Of a stretch of 5,329 bases of DNA, positions 1-4,558 are shown one piece after another (position 1 is the first letter of the stretch; each line of letters starts with the position of its first letter). Origin of the DNA: an uncultured Sphingomonas sp. (lineage in GTDB: Bacteria; Pseudomonadota; Alphaproteobacteria; Sphingomonadales; Sphingomonadaceae); contig CADCWB010000035.1 of the NCBI GenBank assembly GCA_902806295.1, positions 1-5,329 on the forward strand, read 5' to 3'. The position numbers and the translations under genes are program-made. Under the pieces are notes generated by a model that was given only the letters and a program-made list of their open reading frames with translations, was not told where the DNA came from and did not search any database.

Positions 1-613
1 CATAAACGACCGGGTTCCCGATGCCAGCCGCCGCCGAGTAGAAGATCTTGTCCTGCTTGGCGACGCCAACGGTCATTGCGTTGACCAGGATGTTGCCGTT
101 GTAAGCCGGATCGAAGTTCACCTCACCGCCGACCGTCGGCACGCCCACGCAATTGCCGTACCCGCCAATGCCCGCGACCACGCCGCTGATCAGGTGCCGC
201 ATCCGCGGGTGCTCGGGGTCGCCAAAGCGAAGCGCGTTCAGGTTGGCGACGGGCCGCGCCCCCATGGTGAACACGTCGCGCAGGATGCCGCCCACGCCGG
301 TCGCGGCGCCCTGGTAAGGCTCAATGTAGGACGGGTGATTGTGGCTCTCCATCTTGAAGATGGCCGCGTCGCCATCGCCGATGTCGATCACGCCGGCATT
401 CTCGCCTGGCCCGCAGATTACCCAGGGCGCTTCGGTCGGCAGCTTCTTCAGGTGCAGGCGGGACGATTTGTAGGAGCAGTGCTCCGACCACATGACCGAG
501 AAGATGCCGAGCTCGACGAGGTTCGGTTCGCGCCCGAGGGCATGGAGCAGGCGATCATATTCGTCGGGGGATAGGCCGTGCTCGGCGACGACTTCGGGGT
601 TGATGTCGGACAT
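1..613 (-). CDS. purL: Phosphoribosylformylglycinamidine synthase subunit PurL (N-terminal part, cut by window edge)
   Basis: PurL uses ATP and ammonia delivered by PurQ to convert formylglycinamide ribonucleotide (FGAR) to FGAM, a cytoplasmic step of purine synthesis. The first 204 codons are present, and the rest lies off the left edge. Visible hallmarks are SEHCSYK at residues 43-49 (the conserved His45), the ESHNHPSYIEPYQGAATGVGG block from residue 89 with the following RD at 112-113, and GVPTVGGE at 157-164. The N-terminus is short, as in the small PurL that works with separate PurS and PurQ, not the large fused enzyme; this is an inference because the C-terminus is missing. The ATG at 613 is supported by an AAGG eight bases upstream. 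A terminator directly upstream separates it from the lipoprotein gene on the same strand, so its promoter is not obvious. Identification is very secure. Confidence 0.97.
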   Translation of the reverse strand, partial: MSDINPEVVAEHGLSPDEYDRLLHALGREPNLVELGIFSVMWSEHCSYKSSRLHLKKLPTEAPWVICGPGENAGVIDIGDGDAAIFKMESHNHPSYIEPYQGAATGVGGILRDVFTMGARPVANLNALRFGDPEHPRMRHLISGVVAGIGGYGNCVGVPTVGGEVNFDPAYNGNILVNAMTVGVAKQDKIFYSAAAGIGNPVVY

Positions 614-638
614 GGCGCGGGCCTTAGCCCGGCGCGCC
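614..638 (-). promoter_or_regulatory. Hairpin enclosing the purL ribosome binding site
   Basis: Immediately before the purL ATG the minus strand can form a 4-bp stem (635-638 with 614-617), a 3-base bulge (632-634) and a 5-bp stem (627-631 with 618-622) closed by the loop TAAG (626-623). The Shine-Dalgarno AAGG lies in the loop and the first stem base. All nine pairs are Watson-Crick and nearly all are G-C, so the fold should be stable. Whether it controls translation is inference, and GC-rich DNA gives chance hairpins often. Confidence 0.4.
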
Positions 639-640
639 CT

Positions 641-675
641 CAAAGAAAAACCCCCGACCCTGAGGACCGGGGGTT
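641..675 (-). terminator. Intrinsic terminator after the small lipoprotein gene
   Basis: Read on the minus strand, AACCCCCG (675-668) pairs with CGGGGGTT (656-649), an 8-bp stem around an 11-base loop, followed by a T-rich run TTTTTCTTTG (650-641). It begins about 23 bases past the stop codon of the lipoprotein gene, the expected place. On the plus strand the stem is not followed by T's, so it is directional. It stands between two genes of the same strand and therefore also precedes purL. Confidence 0.85.
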
Positions 676-698
676 CCGAAGTTCGTAAGTGAGCGGCC

Positions 699-1097
699 TC
701 AGGCCTTGCAGCTGGTGCTGTCCTTGCCAGGCCTGGTCAGGGTAATCGAGCCAGCTTCTGCCGTGCCGGTCAGGCTGTAGCCCTCGGCGACGAACGGCGG
801 CTGGCCATCCGCGCCCGGCAGCAGCTGGGTCGGCGTTCCTGCCTTTTCGGAGCGGAAGTTTGCGCCGGCCGCCTGACCGTTCTTCTCCAGCCAGTCGATG
901 TAGACCAGGCTGTTGTCCTTGCAGCGGTAGATCTTGCTGGCGGCGATGGACGGCGGCAGTTCGACGGCAGGCGCGTTGGCGAGTTCGTTGGCCATCGAGT
1001 CGGCCGGACCATTTTGAACGATCGTGTGGCCGGAGGAGTCGCAGCCGGCTAGCGCGGCGGCGGCGAGGATGGTGAGCGCGAGGGGGGTGCGGTTCAT
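699..1097 (-). CDS. Small secreted lipoprotein, possibly MliC-like
   Basis: This 132-residue protein starts with a type II signal peptide: a short charged N-terminus, a hydrophobic stretch at residues 5-17, and the lipobox LAGC with the lipidated Cys19. Residues 20-50 form a polar, Asn/Ala/Pro-rich linker. A compact domain follows, from YRC (57-59) to a C-terminal SCK (129-131). Cys59 and Cys130 are the only cysteines in the mature part besides the lipid anchor, so a disulfide between the domain ends is likely. A start with Tyr-x-Cys, beta-rich content and a terminal Cys recall the MliC/PliC C-type lysozyme inhibitor family, but I do not see that family's SGxxY motif, so this is only a suggestion. 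The ATG at 1097 has AAAGG six bases upstream. An intrinsic terminator follows the gene. Coding and lipoprotein nature are well supported; function is unknown. Confidence 0.82.
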   Translation of the reverse strand: MNRTPLALTILAAAALAGCDSSGHTIVQNGPADSMANELANAPAVELPPSIAASKIYRCKDNSLVYIDWLEKNGQAAGANFRSEKAGTPTQLLPGADGQPPFVAEGYSLTGTAEAGSITLTRPGKDSTSCKA

Positions 1098-1153
1098 GGC
1101 GCGCCTTTCGCGGGTGCGAAGCGGTCCGTCAACGGTTTCATCAACGAACGGGT

Positions 1154-1181
1154 TTGCATTGGCGGCAGGGCGAGCTAGTCT
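1154..1181 (+). promoter_or_regulatory. Possible sigma70-type promoter for the 1224-2158 gene pair
   Basis: TTGCAT (1154-1159) and TAGTCT (1176-1181), 16 bp apart, form a weak -35/-10 pair in the 126-bp gap between divergent genes. They would give a leader of about 35 bases before the ATG at 1224. The -10 match is poor, so this is a candidate only. Confidence 0.2.
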
Positions 1182-1223
1182 TCGGTCTTTTCCGCGGGGG
1201 TGGGACTTGGCCGCTTGAATTCA

Positions 1224-1442
1224 ATGCAGCGCATCCGGATCGGACTGACCGGGCTGGCCTTCGTGTTCCTGCTGGTGCTGCTTGGCACCGCCATCAGCCG
1301 CAGCGGCGACGACCCGGCGGCCAACCAGCCTGCCAGCAACAATCTTGCAGAGCCCAACGACCCCTTGGCCGAACTGGGCGTCGCGCCGGCGCAGGAAGGC
1401 GACCACAACAGCGTCAACGTGCAGCGAAACGCTAAGCCGTGA
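1224..1442 (+). CDS. 72-residue single-span membrane peptide of unknown function
   Basis: The encoded peptide has a short basic N-terminus (MQRIRIG), one strongly hydrophobic segment at about residues 7-23, and a polar tail of some 48 residues rich in Asn, Pro, Ala and acidic residues. The expected topology is N-in with the tail in the periplasm. I chose the ATG at 1224 because it puts the basic residues directly before the membrane segment. A GTG at 1200 would add eight residues and has no better ribosome site. The stop overlaps the GTG of the next gene in GTGA (1439-1442), so the two are probably translated together and may work together at the membrane. I do not recognise a family. It could be a small partner of the downstream lipoprotein, which is inference from the coupling alone. 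Confidence 0.65.
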   Translation: MQRIRIGLTGLAFVFLLVLLGTAISRSGDDPAANQPASNNLAEPNDPLAELGVAPAQEGDHNSVNVQRNAKP

Positions 1443-2158
1443 AGCAGGGCTTCGCGGGCGCGGCGCTGGTGCTGCTCCTGCTGGGGTGCCGGCAAGAAGC
1501 GCGGGGAAATACCGCCGCGACTTCCGCCGATGCCGAGAAGCAGTTGCTCCACGTCATCACCGGTCTGCCCCTGTTCTTTGCCGAGGGCTTCACGCTGGTC
1601 GGCGACAAGAACGCGGCACTCGCCCGGCTGGAGCAGGAGTTTACGGTCGTGCCGGCCGACGGGCCGGAACAGCTTCCGCCCGGCGGACTGCTCCTGGCCG
1701 CGCAGCCCCGGGCCATGACGGCGGAGCGGCTGGTTGAACTTGACGGCTGGGTGAGAAGCGGGGGCCGGCTGCTGCTGCTGGCCGACCCGAAACTGGAATG
1801 GGAAAGCGAGCTTCCACTAGGCGATCCGGGCCGACCACCGGTTGCATTCGCAGACACCGGCCTGATCCAGCATTGGGGCTTAACTCTACGAGCTCCGGCA
1901 GAGACGGGCCCCCGAGGCGGCCGCATCGGACAGGCTGAAATCTTGACCGCTTCACCAGGAACCCTGAGCGCCGCGGGGGTGAGCTGCCGTGTGGAGGACG
2001 GAGGCCTGGTCGCCCGCTGTGGCGTCGGCCAAGGCAAGGCAACGGTGGTCGCCGATGCCGACTTCATCAACGTGGGCGGAGCGGGCGCGCTAGACGGCCC
2101 GACCAAACATAATCTCGAGGCGCTGACCGGCGAACTGAAGCTACTCGCCCCGCGCTGA
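1439..2158 (+). CDS. Lipoprotein with GldG/DUF4350-like domain
   Basis: This 239-residue protein has a type II signal peptide: hydrophobic residues 5-15 and the lipobox LLGC with Cys17. After a short linker, the body shows the pattern of the GldG (ABC_transp_aux) and DUF4350 group: LPLFFAEGF (43-51), an LLLAAQPRAMT strand and turn (84-94), LDGWVRSGGRLLLLADP (101-117), GDPGRPP (128-134), HWGL (145-148), and late in the protein a GxGxxxVVADADFIN stretch. This is a class I glutaminase-like alpha/beta fold in which the GGRLLLLADP strand is typical. No catalytic residues can be assigned, and such domains usually bind or assist rather than catalyse. There is no C-terminal membrane helix and no neighbouring ABC ATPase or permease, unlike classic gliding or export loci. 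GTG start within the GTGA overlap; no strong Shine-Dalgarno, consistent with coupling to the peptide upstream. Coding is certain; family assignment is moderate. Confidence 0.8.
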   Translation: MKQGFAGAALVLLLLGCRQEARGNTAATSADAEKQLLHVITGLPLFFAEGFTLVGDKNAALARLEQEFTVVPADGPEQLPPGGLLLAAQPRAMTAERLVELDGWVRSGGRLLLLADPKLEWESELPLGDPGRPPVAFADTGLIQHWGLTLRAPAETGPRGGRIGQAEILTASPGTLSAAGVSCRVEDGGLVARCGVGQGKATVVADADFINVGGAGALDGPTKHNLEALTGELKLLAPR

Positions 2159-2170
2159 TACCGCCGTTGC

Positions 2171-2175
2171 GAGTC
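2171..2175. promoter_or_regulatory. GANTC site (CcrM methylation target)
   Basis: GAGTC just after the lipoprotein gene fits GANTC, the CcrM methyltransferase target in many alphaproteobacteria, where hemimethylation can time cell-cycle promoters. About one such site is expected by chance in a gap of this size, so alone it means little. Confidence 0.3.
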
Positions 2176-2189
2176 GCTCACGCACAGGG

Positions 2190-2198
2190 TTATCCACA
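2190..2198 (+). promoter_or_regulatory. Perfect DnaA box
   Basis: TTATCCACA matches the strong DnaA-box consensus TTATNCACA at every position. It lies in the gap before mraZ, 256 bp from the mraZ start and about 90 bp before the MraZ boxes. DnaA acts as a transcription factor as well as the replication initiator, so a role in cell-cycle control of the division cluster is possible; this is inference. Confidence 0.55.
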
Positions 2199-2287
2199 GA
2201 TGTAGAAAGAATTACCGACAGCGCCCGGAGAGGGCTGTGTGCTCTGGCAGCGCAGTATTCCGCCATTCTCCACTACTAACCACGAAA

Positions 2288-2312
2288 TCCCATCAAATCC
2301 CATTGTGTCCCA
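2288..2312 (-). promoter_or_regulatory. MraZ operator: three TGGGA boxes at 10-bp period
   Basis: TCCCA occurs at 2288-2292, 2298-2302 and 2308-2312, which is TGGGA on the minus strand, each copy separated by exactly five bases. MraZ in E. coli is known to bind TGGGN direct repeats with five-base spacers upstream of its own gene, so position and pattern both fit autoregulation of the mraZ-rsmH-ftsL-ftsI operon. Degenerate copies continue the phase on both sides (AACCA at 2278-2282 and ACCCG at 2318-2322). The array ends about 133 bp before the mraZ start. A weak promoter-like pair TTGTGT (2303-2308) / TTACAC (2325-2330) would overlap it, but that promoter is uncertain. Confidence 0.85.
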
Positions 2313-2324
2313 CCTTCACCCGCG

Positions 2325-2333
2325 TTACACACA
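2325..2333 (+). promoter_or_regulatory. Near-consensus DnaA box
   Basis: TTACACACA matches TTATNCACA at eight of nine positions (C for T at position 4). It directly follows the MraZ boxes and has the same orientation as the perfect box at 2190. A weak site such as this is meaningful only together with that box. Confidence 0.3.
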
Positions 2334-2371
2334 GTGCATCGCGGGGCTGACCCAGTCATAGGGAAAAGCAG

Positions 2372-2404
2372 CGTCGGAGTACGGCTCACACCGTGGATCC
2401 GGCG
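2372..2404 (+). promoter_or_regulatory. Stem-loop in the mraZ leader
   Basis: Bases 2372-2378 pair with 2398-2404 (seven pairs, one of them T-G), and 2381-2384 (ACGG) pair with 2391-2394 (CCGT) around a six-base loop, with a 2x3 internal loop between the stems. If transcription starts near the MraZ boxes, this lies in the untranslated leader, about 40 bases before the start codon. No T-run follows, so it is not an intrinsic terminator. Function unknown. Confidence 0.35.
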
Positions 2405-2445
2405 AACAGGGGTGTCTGGCCTCGCGCGGCGGGAGTGGTTGCGCG

Positions 2446-2937
2446 GTGGCATTGGAGCATCTGTTTCAGGGCAGTGCGCTGAATGCGGTAGATGCGAAGG
2501 GTCGCGTCTCCGTTCCCTCCTTCTTGCGGTCGGTAATCGAGCGCCGCGGCGACGCCCGCACTATCGTTCTCGCCAAGCACGAACAGTTCGCTTGTCTTAG
2601 CGCCTATGATCCCGCCTATGCGGCGCTGAAGCATGCCAAGCTTGAGCGGCTGCTCGAGAAACAAGAAGAGAACGCCGACGCGCAGCTGGAGTATCAGCAG
2701 CGCAACCTGATGGCGTTCGCGGCGACCGAAGAGGTGCCTTACGATAGCTCGGGGCGCGTGCTCCTGCCGCCGATGATGCGTCGTAAGGGCGCCATCGAGG
2801 ACCTCGCGCTATTTCTCGGCACCGGCGAGACGTTCCAGATTTGGAACCCGCAGGCGCTGCTTTCCGACAAGCGCATCCCGGAAGATTTGAAGGACATCTG
2901 CCGTTACCGGCTCGAAGAGCGGGGGATCAGCGCGTGA
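2446..2937 (+). CDS. mraZ: Transcriptional regulator MraZ
   Basis: MraZ is a DNA-binding protein of the SpoVT-AbrB fold that forms ring-shaped oligomers, binds upstream of its own gene and controls the division/cell-wall cluster it heads. The 163-residue product has both family repeats: FQGSALNAVDAKGRVSVPSFLR (residues 7-28, core DAKGRVSVP) and YDSSGRVLLPPMMRR (99-113), each followed by an LxxG/FxIW-type element; FQIW is at 130-133. The length is normal or slightly long. I take the GTG at 2446 because GGGAG (2431-2435) lies ten bases upstream; a TTG at 2452 would remove two residues and is possible. The family normally begins close to the FxG motif, so the start cannot be much earlier. The stop overlaps rsmH as GTGA. 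Three MraZ boxes upstream indicate self-control. Identification is secure. Confidence 0.96.
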   Translation: MALEHLFQGSALNAVDAKGRVSVPSFLRSVIERRGDARTIVLAKHEQFACLSAYDPAYAALKHAKLERLLEKQEENADAQLEYQQRNLMAFAATEEVPYDSSGRVLLPPMMRRKGAIEDLALFLGTGETFQIWNPQALLSDKRIPEDLKDICRYRLEERGISA

Positions 2938-3896
2938 GCACTGTCCCCACCCCCACTCAGGCCCACGTGCCGGTACTGGTTGATGAGGTCGTCGCGGCAC
3001 TCGCCATCGTTCCGGGCGAGACGCACGTGGACGGCACGTTCGGGGCTGGCGGCTACACGCGCGCCATGCTCGGGGCGGGGGCGGGACGAGTGGTCGGCTT
3101 CGATCGTGATCCGGATTCGATCGCGAACGGGCCGGCGCTCGTCCCGGACGCCCGACTGATCCTTGTTCAAGAACGTTTTTCGCAAATGGACCGGGTGTTG
3201 GCCGAGCGCGGCCATGCTCCCGTGGACGGCATTACCCTCGATATCGGCGTTTCCTCCATGCAGCTCGACCAGGCGGAACGTGGCTTCTCGTTCCGCGACG
3301 ACGGGCCGCTCGACATGCGGATGAGCCAGGCGGGCGAGACTGCGGCCGAGTTCCTCAATCACGCCGACGAGGCCGAGATCGCCCGCGTCATCCGCGAATA
3401 CGGCGAGGAGCCGCGGGCCCGCACGGTCGCCAAGGCGATCGTCAAGGCGCGGCCGTTGACCCGTACGGGCGAGCTGGCCGCCGTGATCCGCAAGGCGCTC
3501 GGCCACCATGCTGGCATGAAGACCGATCCGGCGACCCGCACGTTCCAGGCGATCCGAATCCACCTGAATGCCGAGCTCGAGGAATTGGAGCAGGGCTTGC
3601 GCGCGGCCGAGCAGGCACTGCGGCCCGGTGGCCGGCTGGCGGTGGTCACCTTTCACAGCCTCGAAGACCGCATTGTGAAGCGCTTCCTGAAAGATCGCAG
3701 TGGCGCGGCTCCGAGCGGCTCGCGTCATCGGCCGTTGGCGGCTGCCGGGCCTGCGCCGACTTTCTCATCTGTACCCAAGCCGGTTGGTCCGTCCGAGGCT
3801 GAGCTGGCCCGTAACCCCCGGGCGCGTTCTGCCCGGCTTCGCAGCGCCGTCCGGACGGACGCGCCTGCATGGCGACACAAGGAGAAGGCGGCATGA
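2934..3896 (+). CDS. rsmH: 16S rRNA (cytosine1402-N4)-methyltransferase RsmH
   Basis: RsmH (formerly MraW) uses S-adenosylmethionine to N4-methylate C1402 in the P-site decoding region of 16S rRNA. The 320-residue product has the family order: HVPVL (11-15), the SAM-binding loop DGTFGAGGYT (33-42), the acidic strand end GFDRDPDSI (55-63), the LDIGVSSMQLD block (102-112) followed by RGFSF (116-120) and PLDMRM (125-130), then TFQAIRIHLNAELEEL (203-218) and VVTFHSLEDRIVKRFL (237-252). LDIGVSS with Met-Gln replaces the more usual DLGVSSxQLD; otherwise all blocks are intact. An upstream in-frame ATG at 2841 would lie inside mraZ. The GTG at 2934 gives the GTGA overlap and a normal N-terminus, so I prefer it. 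It is translationally coupled to mraZ before it and to ftsL after it (ATGA). Identification is secure. Confidence 0.97.
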   Translation: MSTVPTPTQAHVPVLVDEVVAALAIVPGETHVDGTFGAGGYTRAMLGAGAGRVVGFDRDPDSIANGPALVPDARLILVQERFSQMDRVLAERGHAPVDGITLDIGVSSMQLDQAERGFSFRDDGPLDMRMSQAGETAAEFLNHADEAEIARVIREYGEEPRARTVAKAIVKARPLTRTGELAAVIRKALGHHAGMKTDPATRTFQAIRIHLNAELEELEQGLRAAEQALRPGGRLAVVTFHSLEDRIVKRFLKDRSGAAPSGSRHRPLAAAGPAPTFSSVPKPVGPSEAELARNPRARSARLRSAVRTDAPAWRHKEKAA

Positions 3897-4558
3897 GCGC
3901 GCGCGGTTTTCGCTCGGTCGGATGGGTTGCGGGCATCGCGGCCACCGCGCTCGGCTGCTACATGGTCAATCTCAAGGTCGCCGCCGAGCGTGCCGCCCTC
4001 GAAGACGTCGAGACCCGCATCGTCATCGCCCAGCGCGACATTCGGCTGCTGCAGACCGAGATCGGGACCCGTGGCAGGCTGGCGCAGCTCGAGAAATGGA
4101 ACGTCAAGGTGCTGGCGCTGTCGGCACCCCAGGCCAATCAGTTCATGGAAGGCAGCTTCCAGCTCGCCACCCTGATGCGTCCAGACAAGAAGATCGACCC
4201 GGCCGCGCCGGTGGTGCTGGCGTCCGCGCCTGCGCCGCAGCGCTCGGCTCCCGTCATGGACAGCGATGGCGCAACGGCTCAGCAATCGACTGCGGGCCCA
4301 TCCGCCGCCGACCTCATGCATGTCGCCAGCTTGAAGGTGCGTGAGCCAAAGCCACAACCGGCGGATGAGCCGCAGAAAAAAGCTGTGGAAAAGCCGGCCA
4401 AGCCGTCCGTGGCTACTGCCCGCCCGCCCGCCAAGACTGCTAAGCCAGCCGGTGAAGCGAAGGTTGCGGGCAAGGAAACGCAGCCCAAGCCCAAGCCAAA
4501 GCCTGATCTCGCCAGCGCAACCAAGCCGAAGCTCAAGGAAGCCAACAGCAAACAATGA
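3893..4558 (+). CDS. ftsL: Cell division protein FtsL, with long Lys/Pro/Ala tail
   Basis: FtsL is a bitopic inner-membrane protein that pairs with FtsB and FtsQ in the septal complex and helps activate FtsWI. The 221-residue product has a short basic N-terminus, a membrane helix at about residues 9-26, and a coiled-coil region at about 28-70 rich in Leu, Ala and alternating charges, ending in RLAQLEKWN (62-70), which resembles the end of the FtsL coil. The remaining residues to 221 look disordered: in 148-221 there are 17 Lys, 14 Pro and 13 Ala of 74, including PKPKPKP at 198-204. FtsL proteins are usually about 90-130 residues, so the tail is an extension. The ATG at 3893 has AAGGAG eight bases upstream and overlaps the rsmH stop as ATGA; an ATG at 3869 is less likely. 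Assignment rests on position between rsmH and ftsI plus topology, since FtsL is poorly conserved in sequence. Confidence 0.82.
   Translation: MSARGFRSVGWVAGIAATALGCYMVNLKVAAERAALEDVETRIVIAQRDIRLLQTEIGTRGRLAQLEKWNVKVLALSAPQANQFMEGSFQLATLMRPDKKIDPAAPVVLASAPAPQRSAPVMDSDGATAQQSTAGPSAADLMHVASLKVREPKPQPADEPQKKAVEKPAKPSVATARPPAKTAKPAGEAKVAGKETQPKPKPKPDLASATKPKLKEANSKQ
4484..4504 (+). repeat. Short Lys-Pro coding repeat in the ftsL tail
   Basis: Seven codons alternate Pro and Lys (CCC/CCA/CCT with AAG), encoding PKPKPKP. Similar Pro-Lys runs make stiff periplasmic spacers in TonB-type proteins. The codons differ in third position, so this is protein-level repetition, not a recent slippage of identical DNA units. 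Confidence 0.6.

Noticed and set aside
194..574. Plus-strand open frame opposite purL
   Set aside because: The minus strand encodes unmistakable PurL; the frame has no independent support.
1432..2181. Long open frame on the minus strand opposite the GldG-like lipoprotein gene
   Set aside because: It mirrors the plus-strand gene almost exactly; the product is Ser/Pro/Arg-rich without domains or signal, typical of a GC-rich antisense shadow.
2225..2256. Possible terminator hairpin after the GldG-like gene (CCGGAGAG with CTCTGG)
   Set aside because: The stem needs a two-base bulge and is not followed by a T-run, so I cannot call it a terminator.
2190..2333. A replication origin, suggested by DnaA-box-like sites
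   Set aside because: Only one perfect box and one weak box, no AT-rich unwinding region and no origin-linked genes; promoter control is the simpler reading.
2334..2600. 88-codon plus-strand open frame starting before mraZ
   Set aside because: It runs into mraZ in another frame and gives an Arg/Gly-rich product; the region before mraZ is better explained as a leader.
2904..3728. 274-codon minus-strand open frame opposite rsmH
   Set aside because: RsmH on the plus strand has every family motif; the antisense product has no recognisable feature.
3725..4555. 276-codon minus-strand open frame opposite ftsL
   Set aside because: Leu/Arg/Gly-rich shadow of the Lys/Pro/Ala codons of ftsL; no ribosome site or family motif supports it.
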